The position numbers and the translations under genes are program-made. A DNA stretch of 64,000 bases, taken from assembly GCA_016125405.1 (NCBI GenBank), contig WGLW01000003.1, forward strand, positions 62,001 to 126,000. Reading direction: 5' to 3'. A model generated the notes under the pieces. That model made no database searches and was not told the DNA's origin. It worked only from the letters and a program-made list of their open reading frames with translations. The stretch is from Alphaproteobacteria bacterium. Its GTDB lineage: Bacteria > Pseudomonadota > Alphaproteobacteria > Caulobacterales > Hyphomonadaceae. This document shows positions 15,583 through 24,824 of the stretch, one piece after another. The first letter of the stretch is position 1. Every line of letters begins with the position of its first letter.

Positions 15583-17766
15583 TTAGTTGGCGGCGGCCGC
15601 CGCCTCCTGCGCCGCCTTCTCGTCGTTGGCGCGCTTGATGACGTAGGCCATGATGTTATCCGCGTCGCCATCGCGCAGGATGGCCTTGAACGACGGCATG
15701 CCCTGGGCGGCGCGTTCGCCGTCCACGACCTTCTTGAACATCGCCGCATCACGCAGCAGGCCGCTGTAGCGCAGGTCGGGCGCGGTGGCGCCTGCGGCCG
15801 GCACGGCGTTGCGGCCATGGCAGACGGCGCAGTTCTGGCCGTAGGCCTGTTCGCCGCCGGCCACGGTTTCGTTGTTGGCCGTCAGCAGCGGCGGGTTGAT
15901 CTTCGCCGCGGTCGGCACGCTGAGGCCGGCGGGCATGGCCGTCGGCAGGCTCGCGGTTCCGCCGGACGCGAAGACCAGGATGCGGCTGTTGTTGGCCGAG
16001 ACGGCGCTGGTGCGCTTCTGGCCGGGCGGCAGGCCGCGCGCGCCGACCAGGATCGCGATCTGCTGCTTGCCGTCGGCTTCGAAGGTCGCCGGGGCGGCGA
16101 CGACGCGGGCGCCGGTGGGCGCGGACCACAGGCGCTCGCCCGTGGTGGCGTTGTAGGCGACGAACTCGCCCTTGTGGTTGCCTGAGAAGATCAGGTTGCC
16201 CGCGGTCGCGAGCAGGCCGGAGGCGCCGTATTCCTCGTTGGGAATGCGGAAGGCTTCCTTACCCTTCACCGGGTCCCAGGCGAGGATGTAGCTGGTGATG
16301 TTGCCCTGCTTGGGCGCGCCGGGCTGCTTGAAGAGGCTGGCGCCGGCGGTGAAGTCCATCCCCGTGTTCCAGCCGTTCGGATTGTACTTGAAATCCTTCT
16401 GGGCGCCGTAGGCTGCGCTGGAGATGGTGATCGGGATGTACACGTAGCCGGTGAGCGGGCTGTAGGCCATCGGATGCCAGTTGTGCATGCCGAGCGCCGC
16501 CGGGATGATGATGGCGGGCTTGCCGGATTCCGAGTAGCGGGCCTTGGGGTTTTCAACCGGGCGGCCGGTCTTGAGGTCGATGTGGTCGGCCCAGTTGGTT
16601 TCCGGGACGTACTTGTCGGCCGAGAGCAGTTTCCCGGTCTTGGCGTCGAGGATGTAGAAGAAGCCCTGTTTCGGCGCCTGCATCACGACGTGGCGCATCT
16701 GGCCGTCACGCCATTTGAGATCGGCGAGCATGATCGGGTTGGTGTTGTCGTAGTCCCACTCGTCGCCGGGCGTTTCCTGATAGTGCCACTTGTACTCGCC
16801 CGTGTCGGCGTCGAGCGCGACGATCGAGGAGACATAGAGGTTGTCGCCGCCGCCGGGACTGCGGATTTCCTGCGCCCAGGAGAGGCCGTTGCCGGTGCCG
16901 AAATAGACCATGTTGGTCTTGGGATCGTAGACGAACGTGTCCCACACCGTGCCGCCGCCGCCGAGCTGCCAGTACTTGTCGCCATTCCACGTCTTGGCGG
17001 CGCGCTCCATCGCCTTGTTCTCGAACCCTTTCGAGGGATCGCCGGGCACGGTGTACCATTTCCAGTCGAGCTTGCCGGTCTCCGCGTCGTAGGCGGAGAC
17101 ATAGCCGCGAACGTCGTATTCGGCGCCGGCGTTGCCGATGAAGACCTTGCCGTTGGCGATGCGCGGAACGGCGGTGATGGTGTAGTGGCTGTCCTGCGGC
17201 ACGGTCCAGGTCGACCAGACTTCCTTGCCGGTCTTGCCGTCGAGCGCGATCAGGCGGCCGTCGAGTGCGCCGAGATAGATCTTGCCGTGCCAGGCGGCGA
17301 CGCCGCGGTTGACCACGTCACAGCACGCATCGGCGCCTTTCTTCTCGCGGTCGACCTTGGGGTCGTATTCCCAGAGCAGCTTGCCGGTGTGGACGTCGTA
17401 GGCCTTCACGAGGCTCCAGGCTGTCGTGAGGTACATCACGCCGTCGACGATGACGGGCGTCGATTCCTGGCCGCGTTCGGTGTCGATGTCGGCGTACCAG
17501 GAGAGGCCGAGATTGATGGAGCCGATGTTCTTGTCGTCGATCTGCTTCAGCGGGCTGAAGCGCTGTTCGTTGTAGTCCCGGCCGGCGGCGAGCCACGAGC
17601 CGGGCTCCTTGTCGGCGTTGAGCAGGCGCTGCTGGTCGACGGCGGCGGCGCCCATCTCATGTTTCATGGGGGCGGCGGCCTCGGCCGTCTTAACTGGCGC
17701 CTCGGTGTGGCAGCTGGCCAACAATGCCGGAGCGGCTACAGCCAGCGCCATCAGATACCTACGCAT
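15583..17766 (-). CDS. PQQ-dependent quinohemoprotein alcohol dehydrogenase
   Basis: A 727-residue periplasmic enzyme that oxidises alcohols or aldehydes and passes electrons to its own heme. It has a lipobox-like signal peptide (LLASC, Cys19), an eight-bladed PQQ domain with the vicinal disulfide Cys148-Cys149 that caps PQQ, and tryptophan-docking repeats (AxDxxTGKxxW). The catalytic Asp338 lies in GDEWDYDNTNP. The C-terminal cytochrome c domain has CAVCHG (Cys646, Cys649, His650) and the distal GMPSF Met. Position 340, two residues after the catalytic Asp, is Asp, whereas calcium-dependent quinohemoproteins usually have Thr, Ser or Ala; Asp there is associated with lanthanide use. The Ala/Asn-rich tail is short. 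No PQQ synthesis genes are in the window. Confidence 0.94.
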   Translation of the reverse strand: MRRYLMALAVAAPALLASCHTEAPVKTAEAAAPMKHEMGAAAVDQQRLLNADKEPGSWLAAGRDYNEQRFSPLKQIDDKNIGSINLGLSWYADIDTERGQESTPVIVDGVMYLTTAWSLVKAYDVHTGKLLWEYDPKVDREKKGADACCDVVNRGVAAWHGKIYLGALDGRLIALDGKTGKEVWSTWTVPQDSHYTITAVPRIANGKVFIGNAGAEYDVRGYVSAYDAETGKLDWKWYTVPGDPSKGFENKAMERAAKTWNGDKYWQLGGGGTVWDTFVYDPKTNMVYFGTGNGLSWAQEIRSPGGGDNLYVSSIVALDADTGEYKWHYQETPGDEWDYDNTNPIMLADLKWRDGQMRHVVMQAPKQGFFYILDAKTGKLLSADKYVPETNWADHIDLKTGRPVENPKARYSESGKPAIIIPAALGMHNWHPMAYSPLTGYVYIPITISSAAYGAQKDFKYNPNGWNTGMDFTAGASLFKQPGAPKQGNITSYILAWDPVKGKEAFRIPNEEYGASGLLATAGNLIFSGNHKGEFVAYNATTGERLWSAPTGARVVAAPATFEADGKQQIAILVGARGLPPGQKRTSAVSANNSRILVFASGGTASLPTAMPAGLSVPTAAKINPPLLTANNETVAGGEQAYGQNCAVCHGRNAVPAAGATAPDLRYSGLLRDAAMFKKVVDGERAAQGMPSFKAILRDGDADNIMAYVIKRANDEKAAQEAAAAAN

Positions 17767-17936
17767 GCGCGTCTTCCTCCCGCCGGCCGTGCTGGCCTGT
17801 TCTTTTGTGCGAGGCGACGCCGTTTCTGTCTGAAACCGTCGCCCCCCGGTTCGGCGGGCAACCTAAAAGGCGCAGGCCCGGGGGGCAATACGCCCGGACT
17901 GACGCGATTTCGTGAGCGAAGGGGCCGAAAAAGCCC

Positions 17937-18497
17937 CTAGTCCATCACCATGGCGCGCTGCACCAGGGCGTCGAGCGCCTCCTCGGGCGAGCGCGATTCG
18001 GCGATCAGGTCGCGGAAGCTGGCCGGGGCGAAATTGTCCTCGATCACATGGTCGATCAGGTCAAAGAAGGGCGCCCAGTAGCCGTTCTCCGACAGGAAGG
18101 CCATCGGCTTGCGGTGCAGCGACAGCTTGGCCCAGGAGAGGGTCTCGATCGCCTCCTCCAGCGTGCCGATGCCGCCGGGGAGGACGATAAACGCGTCGGC
18201 CTCGTCAAAGAGGATCTGCTTGCGCTCGTGCATGGTGTCGACGAAGCGGTGCTCGACCGCGCCGAACGTGCCCTCGATGTGCTGAAGGAATTTCGGCATC
18301 ACGCCGAGCACCTTGCCGCCGGCCTCGTGGGCCGAACTGGCCACCTGGCCCATCAGGCCGACATTGCCGCCGCCATAGACCAGACGCCATTTGCGGGCTG
18401 CGATCGCCTTGCCCAGCCGGCGGGCGAGATCGAGATAGGAGGCGTCAACCGTGTTGGACGATCCGCAATAGACGGTGACCGACTGGATTCCGGGCAT
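17937..18497 (-). CDS. LOG family / TIGR00730 Rossmann-fold protein
   Basis: A 186-residue protein of the LONELY GUY family, which hydrolyses nucleoside 5'-monophosphates (cytokinin riboside monophosphates in plants, possibly AMP in bacteria) to base plus ribose 5-phosphate. The motifs VYCGSS, LVYGGGNVGLMG and LPGGIGTLEE (the PGGxGTxxE catalytic/phosphate site) are all present. ATG 18497 is chosen because AAAGGAGG lies 4 bases upstream; a longer open frame to 18593 has no ribosome-binding site and lacks similarity. A short GC hairpin without a T run overlaps the stop. Confidence 0.93.
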   Translation of the reverse strand: MPGIQSVTVYCGSSNTVDASYLDLARRLGKAIAARKWRLVYGGGNVGLMGQVASSAHEAGGKVLGVMPKFLQHIEGTFGAVEHRFVDTMHERKQILFDEADAFIVLPGGIGTLEEAIETLSWAKLSLHRKPMAFLSENGYWAPFFDLIDHVIEDNFAPASFRDLIAESRSPEEALDALVQRAMVMD

Positions 18498-18645
18498 GTC
18501 GCCTCCTTTGTGAGCCTTATTAGATGCGTTGCTTCGGGGCGGACGGAAAGGCCGGGGGCTGCTGGCGGCCGTTCCGCCCAAAGTGATCCACAAGGCAATG
18601 GAAACTCTGGCGTTTCGCCGATGGCGGACCTAAATACCCCCGCAC

Positions 18646-20499
18646 ATGGCCATGCACCCCCATTCCCGCTCCGCCGACGTTGACGCCATCGAGAGCGGGG
18701 ACGCCGGCCTCGGCGTCTCGCTCTACCGGATCGGCAAGACGCTGGGGCGGAAGGAACTGGCCAAGTGGCGGCCGGTCATGGCGCTGGCCCTGGCGATCAC
18801 GCTGGGGTCCAAGGTCTTCGCCGTTTTCGCGCCGGTTTTCTTCGGCGACGCCATCAACAAACTGAGCGCGCCCAACGCCGTGATGGCGTCGGTTGTCCTG
18901 TTGCTGACCTGGTGGACGCTCGCGCGCATTCTTTCGACCAACCTGCCTTACGCCCGCGATGCGATGTTCGCCGCCGTGAGCCAGGACGCCCAGCGGCTGA
19001 TCGCGGTGGAGGCTTACGGCCACGCCCAGAGCCTGTCGCTGCAGTTCCACCAGACGCGGCGGACCGGGGCGCTGAACCGCGTGATCGACCGGGGCGTGGC
19101 GGCGCTGGACTACCTGATCCGGTTTCTCGGCTTCAACATCGGCCCGACGCTGATCGAGCTGGCCATGGCGTCCGTCGTGCTGGCGACGCGCTATAGCTGG
19201 CTGTCGGCGCTGACGGCCGTGGCCGTGGTGGCGATCTATGCGACGCTCACGGGCCTCCTCACCAACTGGCGGGTGAAGCAGCGGCGAAAGCTCAACGCGG
19301 CCGACACCGAACTGCGCGCCATGGCCGTGGACTCGCTCACCAATTTCGAGACGGTGAAGGCCTTCGCCGCCGAGGAGCGCGAAACCATGCGCTATGACGC
19401 GACGATGCGCGTCTACAACCGGCACATGATTGATGTGATGCGCTCGCTGGCGCTGCTCAACTCGGTGCAGGACATCATCATGGCGCTGGGGCTGACGGCC
19501 GTGGCCGGGATCACCGCCATGTCGGTGGCGGGCGGCTATGCGCAGGCGGGCGACATCGCCGCCGTGGTGCTGATCATGGGGAACCTCTACCGGCCGCTGT
19601 CGATCCTCGGCTTCGCCTTCCGCGAGATCAAGCAAGGCGCCATCGACCTCGAGAAGCTCTACGGCCTGATGGGCATGAAGCAGGAAGTGGCCGACGCGCC
19701 GGACGCGACGCCGCTCGATGCGCGGGGCGGGGAGGTGCGGTTCGAGGACGTGTCGTTCGCGCATGACGCGCGCGCCGCCGGGCTGGAGCATGTGTCGTTC
19801 AGCGTGCCGGCAGGCAAGAAGATCGCCATCGTCGGGCCGTCGGGCTCGGGCAAGTCGACGCTGCTGAAACTGCTGTTCCGCTTTTACGACGTGCAGGGCG
19901 GCAAGGTGGTGGTGGACGGCCAGGACGTGCGCGACGTGAAGCAGGCGAGCCTGCGCGATGCGATCGGTCTGGTGCCGCAGGAAGTGGTGCTGTTCAACAC
20001 CTCGCTCAAGGAAAACCTGACCTACGGCAAGCCCGACGCAACCGACGCGGAAGTCCGCTCGGCGGCGGAGCGGGCGCGGCTGCTGGAGTTCATCGACAAA
20101 CTGCCCAAGGGCTGGGACACGCGCGTGGGCGAGCGGGGCGTGAAGCTGTCGGGCGGGGAGCGCCAACGCGTCGGCATTGCGCGGGCGATACTGAAAGACC
20201 CGGAGATCCTTGTGCTGGACGAGGCGACGTCGGCGCTGGATTCAGCAACGGAACAGGAAGTTCAGGGTGCGCTGGACGAGGCCGCGCGCGGGCGCACGAC
20301 GCTGATGGTGGCGCACCGTCTGTCGACCGTGGCGGGCGCCGACGAGATTATCGTGCTGCAGGAAGGCCGTATCGTGGAGCGCGGGGCGCACCAGGATCTG
20401 CTGATGCAGGGCGGGCTTTATGCTGACCTCTGGAGCCGTCAGGCCCGCACGCGCGAGGACGCGGAGGAAGCAGGCCAGCCCGAGAGTGAGGTGGCCTAG
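18646..20499 (+). CDS. Atm1/ABCB7-type ABC exporter (permease-ATPase fusion)
   Basis: A 617-residue half transporter that works as a homodimer. The N-terminal 340 residues hold about six membrane helices, with GALNRVIDRG and FLGFNIGPTLIELAMAS, hallmark segments of the Atm1/HMT1 family that exports glutathione-linked metal or sulfur compounds. The C-terminal ATPase has Walker A GPSGSGKST (about residue 397), the signature LSGGERQR (about 502), Walker B ILVLDEATSALD and the H-loop VAHRLST. A hydrophilic tail ends the protein. In alphaproteobacteria Atm1 confers resistance to heavy metals; glutathione peroxidases lie 800 bases downstream. The substrate is inferred from family. Confidence 0.93.
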   Translation: MAMHPHSRSADVDAIESGDAGLGVSLYRIGKTLGRKELAKWRPVMALALAITLGSKVFAVFAPVFFGDAINKLSAPNAVMASVVLLLTWWTLARILSTNLPYARDAMFAAVSQDAQRLIAVEAYGHAQSLSLQFHQTRRTGALNRVIDRGVAALDYLIRFLGFNIGPTLIELAMASVVLATRYSWLSALTAVAVVAIYATLTGLLTNWRVKQRRKLNAADTELRAMAVDSLTNFETVKAFAAEERETMRYDATMRVYNRHMIDVMRSLALLNSVQDIIMALGLTAVAGITAMSVAGGYAQAGDIAAVVLIMGNLYRPLSILGFAFREIKQGAIDLEKLYGLMGMKQEVADAPDATPLDARGGEVRFEDVSFAHDARAAGLEHVSFSVPAGKKIAIVGPSGSGKSTLLKLLFRFYDVQGGKVVVDGQDVRDVKQASLRDAIGLVPQEVVLFNTSLKENLTYGKPDATDAEVRSAAERARLLEFIDKLPKGWDTRVGERGVKLSGGERQRVGIARAILKDPEILVLDEATSALDSATEQEVQGALDEAARGRTTLMVAHRLSTVAGADEIIVLQEGRIVERGAHQDLLMQGGLYADLWSRQARTREDAEEAGQPESEVA

Positions 20500-20601
20500 T
20501 CACGCCAGAGATTTTTCCATCAGCATGTCGGATTCCAGACGCTATGCTCGTCCTTGGGGAAAGGACCGCAACGGGCGGCTCGAACGTCATAAGGTGATGC
20601 G

Positions 20602-21246
20602 ATGCGCAAACTCGTATTGAAGATGTCGATGTCGCTCGACGGTTTTGTCGCCGGTCCGAAGGGCGAACTGGACCGGCTTTTCCACCATTCGGATCAAGAA
20701 GCGATTGCATGGACTGTGGCGGCGATATCGGATGCCAGTCTGCACATCATGGGGTCAAAAACATTCCGCGACATGGTCGCCTGGTGGCCCTATGCCGACG
20801 ACGCGTTTACGCCACCGATGAACACCATTCCCAAAGCGGTCTTCACGAAGCACGGCGCAGCCAGCATCAAGACGGCGGCGAGCACTCAGGCGCTCAAGGA
20901 CGCCAAGGCGTTTCGGGAGAAGGAAGGCGGCCAGGCGAAGCCGGCCGATCCCGTGGTGCTCAAGGGCTGGGCTGACGCCTATGTCGCGGAGGGGCCGCTC
21001 GTCGATGAGATCGGAGAGTTGAAGGCGATCGACGGCAAGCCGATCGTCGCCCACGGCGGCGCCGGCTTCGCGCGGAGCCTGATCGCGGCTGGCGTGGTGG
21101 ATGAGTTCAAGCTGCTCGTCCATCCGGTAGCGCTGGGTCGCGGCCTGACGATCTTCTCGGACATGTCCACGCCCATGTCCCTGCAACTGGTCAGTGCAAC
21201 GCCCTTTCCCGGCGGAGCCATAGGGCGGATTTATCGAACGGTGTAG
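20602..21246 (+). CDS. RibD C-terminal/DHFR-like family reductase
   Basis: A 214-residue protein with the dihydrofolate reductase-like fold of the RibD C-terminal family. LKMSMSLDGFVAGPKG at the N-terminus, LHIMGSKTFRDM around residue 50 and the IVAHGGAGFARSLIAAGVVDEFKLLVHPVALGRG stretch (about residues 149-183) with its Gly-rich NADPH loop are typical. These stand-alone proteins are usually annotated as dihydrofolate reductase family proteins but have no proven substrate. An insertion rich in Lys/Ala (residues about 92-120) is longer than in compact members. A separate transcription unit after the ABC exporter. Confidence 0.88.
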   Translation: MRKLVLKMSMSLDGFVAGPKGELDRLFHHSDQEAIAWTVAAISDASLHIMGSKTFRDMVAWWPYADDAFTPPMNTIPKAVFTKHGAASIKTAASTQALKDAKAFREKEGGQAKPADPVVLKGWADAYVAEGPLVDEIGELKAIDGKPIVAHGGAGFARSLIAAGVVDEFKLLVHPVALGRGLTIFSDMSTPMSLQLVSATPFPGGAIGRIYRTV

Positions 21247-21309
21247 AGATGCTTTTCCGGGCAGGCCGAGGGTGTAGGGTGCGCTGGAAACCTCGCGAAG
21301 GAACACCCC

Positions 21310-21786
21310 ATGACAACCGCCCACGATTTTTCCTTCACCTCGATCGACGGCAAGCCGATGCCCTTGTCGCAGTTCAGGGGTCATCCGGTTCTGGTGGTGA
21401 ATGTCGCCTCGAAGTGCGGGTTGACGCCGCAGTATGAGGGGCTGGTGAAGCTCTATCACGACCACAAGGACGAAGGGCTGGTGGTGCTGGGCGTGCCGTC
21501 GAACCAGTTCATGGGGCAGGAGCCGGGCACGAACGAGGAGATCGCCACGTTCTGCTCGACCACCTTCGGCGTCGATTTTCCGATGACCGAGAAGGTGGAT
21601 GTGAAAGGCGAGGGCGCGCATCCCTTCTATCTCTGGATGAAAGAGCAACTGGGCCAGCCGGCCGAGCCGGTGTGGAATTTCCACAAGCTGCTGGTCGGCA
21701 AGGACGGCAAGGCCATCCGCGCTTTCGATCCGCGCACCGAGCCGCTGGCGCCGGATGTCGTCCGGGCGGTTGAAGGGGCGCTCTAG
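21310..21786 (+). CDS. Glutathione peroxidase, first of a tandem pair
   Basis: A 158-residue thiol peroxidase of the GPx/BtuE fold that reduces hydroperoxides with glutathione or thioredoxin. The peroxidatic Cys36 is in VNVASKCGLT, the Gln in SNQFMGQEPG and the Trp in WNFHKLLV. The second conserved Cys lies in IATFCSTTFG. A cysteine replaces selenocysteine, as usual in bacteria. ATG 21310 is preceded by GAAGGA. The stop codon is followed without a gap by the GTG of a homologous gene, indicating a two-gene transcript. Confidence 0.95.
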   Translation: MTTAHDFSFTSIDGKPMPLSQFRGHPVLVVNVASKCGLTPQYEGLVKLYHDHKDEGLVVLGVPSNQFMGQEPGTNEEIATFCSTTFGVDFPMTEKVDVKGEGAHPFYLWMKEQLGQPAEPVWNFHKLLVGKDGKAIRAFDPRTEPLAPDVVRAVEGAL

Positions 21787-22263
21787 GTGACCACGGCTTA
21801 CGACTTCGACTTTACCGCCATCGACGGTTCGCCGCTGCCGCTGAAGAAGTTTGCCGGCGAGGCGCTGCTGGTGGTGAACGTCGCCTCGAAGTGCGGATAC
21901 ACGCCGCAGTATACGGGCCTGCAGAAACTGTACTCCGACTATCACCCGCGCGGCTTCGAGGTGATCGGCGTGCCGTGCAACCAGTTCCTCTGGCAGGAGC
22001 CGGCGAAGGAAACCGAGATCGCCGCGTTCTGCGCCGTGCAGTATTCGGTGACGTTTCCGATGACCGAGAAGGAGCGCGTGAAGGGCGGCAAGGCGCATCC
22101 GTTCTACAAGTGGATGCGCGAGCAGCTTGGCCGCGCGGCCCATCCGGCGTGGAACTTCCACAAGCTGCTGATCGGCAAGCAGGGCCAGCCGCTGGCGGCG
22201 TTCCCCTCGCGCGTCGAACCGCTGGACCCGAAGCTGACAGCGGCGATCGAGGCTGCGCTCTAG
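21787..22263 (+). CDS. Glutathione peroxidase, second of a tandem pair
   Basis: A 158-residue paralogue of the preceding gene, equal in length and aligned without gaps. It keeps Cys36 (VNVASKCGYT), Gln (CNQF) and Trp (WNFHKLLI). It differs in having a Cys before NQF and Trp in place of the Gly in the xGQEP turn (FLWQEPAKE), which could alter thiol partner or substrate. Translation begins at GTG 21787, immediately after the TAG of the first copy, with GAAGGGG inside the upstream gene, so the two are coupled. Its stop overlaps by three bases with the stop of the convergent DUF2842 gene. Confidence 0.94.
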   Translation: MTTAYDFDFTAIDGSPLPLKKFAGEALLVVNVASKCGYTPQYTGLQKLYSDYHPRGFEVIGVPCNQFLWQEPAKETEIAAFCAVQYSVTFPMTEKERVKGGKAHPFYKWMREQLGRAAHPAWNFHKLLIGKQGQPLAAFPSRVEPLDPKLTAAIEAAL

Positions 22264-22484
22264 ACGTCCGGGCTTTCGCTGGGTTCGTCGCGGGCGTGCA
22301 TCCACTTCAGCAGCGGCTTGAGCGGCAGGACCCAGGCGAGGCCAGCGATGGGGAAGTAGATCAGCTTCACCCACCAGGGCGTCTTCGCCAGCATGTCGCC
22401 TATGACGGCCGCGACATAGACATAGGCCAGCACCCAGACGACGAGGGTGAGGGAGCCGATGATTTTCCGGACGCGGGGCGGCAT
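22260..22484 (-). CDS. DUF2842 small membrane protein
   Basis: A 74-residue protein restricted mainly to alphaproteobacteria. It starts MPPRVRKIIGSLTLVVWVLAYVY, has a second hydrophobic segment (LIYFPIAGLAWVLPLKPLLKWM) and ends in a charged tail; two membrane helices are likely. The function is unknown. ATG 22484 is chosen from family length and a GGAG 5 bases upstream; longer in-frame codons up to 22730 cover the divergent ctaA promoter region and are implausible. It shares three bases with the convergent glutathione peroxidase stop. Confidence 0.9.
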   Translation of the reverse strand: MPPRVRKIIGSLTLVVWVLAYVYVAAVIGDMLAKTPWWVKLIYFPIAGLAWVLPLKPLLKWMHARDEPSESPDV

Positions 22485-22624
22485 GATGCTCCGGGCATAG
22501 CCCCGGACATTCGAGCATGGCAACGCGGTATTGCGGCGCTGGGGCCGGGTGCGGGGCGGCAGCGGCACAATAACGCGCCGGGGATGGTCGCCGGGAAGGA
22601 GCGGGAGGGGTAGAAGCTCTGGCC

Positions 22625-23725
22625 ATGGGACCCACCTACGCCAGCGTTCCGGGCCGACCGATGATCCCCGCAAAGGGCGCGGGCCTCTTGCGCGCCTGGC
22701 TGCTGGTGGTTGCGGCCATGGTTTACGCAATGATCCTTGTCGGCGGCGCGACGCGGCTGACGGACAGCGGGCTCTCGATCACAGAATGGAAGCCGCTGCT
22801 GGGCGCCTTCCCGCCAATGAACGCGGCCGACTGGAACAGTGCGTTCGCCGAATACCGGTCGATGACCGCGCAGTATCACCAGCTGAACCCGCATATGACC
22901 CTGGCCGGCTTCCAGGGCATCTACTGGTGGGAGTGGAGCCATCGCGAGCTGGGGCGCTCCATCGGCATCGTTTTCGCCCTGCCGCTGCTCGTCTTCTGGC
23001 TGACCGGACGGACCACGAAAAAGCTGCTGCCGCACCTGCTGATCCTGTTCGCGCTGGGCGGTCTGCAGGGGCTGGTGGGGTGGTGGATGGTGTCGTCCGG
23101 CGTCGAGACCAGCCTGACGTCTGTCGCGCCCTACCGGCTGATGACCCATTTCGGGCTGGCTCTGCTGATCATCTCCTATTCGTTCTGGCTGTGGCTGGAG
23201 CTGGGTGCGGGGCGCCGGCCGGTCTCCCGGCAGGCCTCGGGCTGGGCGCTGGCGCTGCTGGTGGTCGCCGGGCTGCAGATGATGCTTGGGGCGCTGGTCG
23301 CCGGGCTGGACGCGGGCCGGACCTACACCGACTGGCCGCTGATGGCGGGACGGATCGTGCCGGAAGCGATCTGGGGCCTCACCCCCTGGTGGCGGAATTT
23401 CATTGAAAACGACGCGACCACCCAGTTCCTGCACCGGATGAACGCCTACCTATTGCTGGGGCTGGGGATCTGGTCCGCCTGGCGGTTCCGCTGGGAAAAC
23501 CTCGGGGGATTCGGGCTTCTGGCGGGTCTGGCGACGGCTCAGGCGACGCTGGGCATTGTCACCCTGCTCAATGCTGCCCCGCTGGACCTGTCTCTGGCCC
23601 ACCAGGCCCTTGGGGCCGCGGTTTTGCTGGCCGCCGTGCGCCTGTGCTGGGCCACGCGGACCACGGTCAATCGGCCGCTGGAGACCCCGGCCGCCGATGT
23701 TGACAAAGCGGCTGCCCCCTTGTAG
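22625..23725 (+). CDS. ctaA: Heme A synthase (COX15/CtaA)
   Basis: A 366-residue inner-membrane enzyme that oxidises the C8 methyl of heme O to give heme A for the aa3-type cytochrome oxidase. About eight transmembrane helices; the first carries [20 protein letters not shown], the family signature. [28 protein letters not shown] and LAHQALGA contain the conserved histidines that bind the two hemes. Start ATG 22625 is used; ATG 22661 is another possibility that would remove 12 residues. It implies an aa3 oxidase elsewhere in the genome. Confidence 0.95.
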   Translation: MGPTYASVPGRPMIPAKGAGLLRAWLLVVAAMVYAMILVGGATRLTDSGLSITEWKPLLGAFPPMNAADWNSAFAEYRSMTAQYHQLNPHMTLAGFQGIYWWEWSHRELGRSIGIVFALPLLVFWLTGRTTKKLLPHLLILFALGGLQGLVGWWMVSSGVETSLTSVAPYRLMTHFGLALLIISYSFWLWLELGAGRRPVSRQASGWALALLVVAGLQMMLGALVAGLDAGRTYTDWPLMAGRIVPEAIWGLTPWWRNFIENDATTQFLHRMNAYLLLGLGIWSAWRFRWENLGGFGLLAGLATAQATLGIVTLLNAAPLDLSLAHQALGAAVLLAAVRLCWATRTTVNRPLETPAADVDKAAAPL

Positions 23726-23784
23726 CTGCACGCCTTCGTTTTCAGACTTTTCCTCTGACTAGAGAAAGGCTCCGCGAGGGAGCG

Positions 23785-24252
23785 ATGACAACCTATTCCG
23801 TGAAAACGGCTGACGCCGAGACCAAGTGGGTGCTGATCGACGCCGAGGGCGTTGTGGTCGGCCGTCTGGCCTCGTATGTCGCCCGCCGCCTGCGCGGCAA
23901 ACACCGCGCCGACTACACGCCGCACGTCGACCAGGGCGATCACATCGTCATCATCAATGCCGGCAAGGCGCTGATGACCGGTCGCAAGATGACCAACAAG
24001 CTCTATCACCGCCACACGGGCCACCCGGGCGGGATCAAGACCACGACGCCGCAGAAGATCATGGACGGGAAATTCCCGGAGCGCGTGATCGAGATGGCCG
24101 TGCTGCGCATGATGCCGCGCGAAAGCCCGCTGTCGCGCAAGCAATACGCCAAGCTTCGCGTCTATCCGGGCGCCGAGCATCCGCATGCGGCCCAGAACCC
24201 AGAAGTCGTCGACTTCAAGTCGATGAATGAAAAGAACGCGAGAGCCGCCTGA
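23785..24252 (+). CDS. rplM: 50S ribosomal protein L13
   Basis: A 155-residue ribosomal protein with [17 protein letters not shown], the DHIVIINA segment and [11 protein letters not shown], then [18 protein letters not shown]. An alphaproteobacterial C-terminal extension (about residues 143-155) is present. Its TGA overlaps the ATG of rpsI by one base, the standard L13-S9 operon arrangement. Confidence 0.98.
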   Translation: MTTYSVKTADAETKWVLIDAEGVVVGRLASYVARRLRGKHRADYTPHVDQGDHIVIINAGKALMTGRKMTNKLYHRHTGHPGGIKTTTPQKIMDGKFPERVIEMAVLRMMPRESPLSRKQYAKLRVYPGAEHPHAAQNPEVVDFKSMNEKNARAA

Positions 24253-24734
24253 TGCCCGAAGCCGTGGACAGCCTGGAAGACATCAAGTCGCTCGGCGGCC
24301 AGACCGCACCCGCCTCGGCGCCGACCGGCGTGCAGAAGCTGGACAAGCAGGGCCGCGCCTACGCGACCGGCCGCCGCAAGACCGCCACCGCCCGCGTGTG
24401 GCTGAAGCGCGGCACCGGCAAGATCACCATCAACGGCAAGGACCAGACGGTGTATTTCGCCCGTCCGGTGCTGCGCATGATGATCCGCCAGCCGCTTGAG
24501 CTGGCCAAGCGCGAAACCGAATATGACGTGGTCGCCACAGTGGCCGGGTCGGGTCTCTCGGGTCAGGCGGGCGCAGTGCGTCACGGCATCGCCCAGGCGC
24601 TGGTCAATTTCGAGCCCGAGCAACGCCCGGTGATGAAGCCGGCGAAGTTCCTCACGCGCGACCCGCGCGCCGTCGAACGGAAGAAATACGGCCGCGCGAA
24701 AGCCCGACGTTCGTTCCAGTTCTCGAAGCGCTAG
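24252..24734 (+). CDS. rpsI: 30S ribosomal protein S9
   Basis: A 160-residue ribosomal protein. A 35-residue acidic/Ala-rich N-terminal extension common in alphaproteobacteria precedes [16 protein letters not shown]. The C-terminus has [24 protein letters not shown], whose terminal Arg reaches the decoding site. Co-transcribed with rplM; an intrinsic terminator follows. Confidence 0.98.
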   Translation: MPEAVDSLEDIKSLGGQTAPASAPTGVQKLDKQGRAYATGRRKTATARVWLKRGTGKITINGKDQTVYFARPVLRMMIRQPLELAKRETEYDVVATVAGSGLSGQAGAVRHGIAQALVNFEPEQRPVMKPAKFLTRDPRAVERKKYGRAKARRSFQFSKR

Positions 24735-24759
24735 GACGCATCGTATCTTTGTGTTCTGG

Positions 24760-24796
24760 AAGGGCGCTTCGGGAAACCGGAGCGCCCTTTCTCTTT
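24760..24796 (+). terminator. Intrinsic terminator of the rplM-rpsI operon
   Basis: A 13-bp stem (24760-24772 with 24777-24789, one G-T pair), a GAAA tetraloop and the T-rich tail TCTCTTT. Located between rpsI and argC. Confidence 0.88.
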
Positions 24797-24824
24797 GTCG
24801 AATGCCCGCGCGGGATCAGCTTTC

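Noticed and set aside
17920-17938. AGGGGC/GCCCCT hairpin overlapping the LOG gene stop as terminator
   Set aside because: Only 6 bp and no T run after it on the minus strand; not convincing as an intrinsic terminator.
18520-20166. 548-codon frame antisense to the Atm1-type exporter
   Set aside because: The plus strand has all ABC transporter motifs; the antisense frame is Arg/His-rich low-information sequence.
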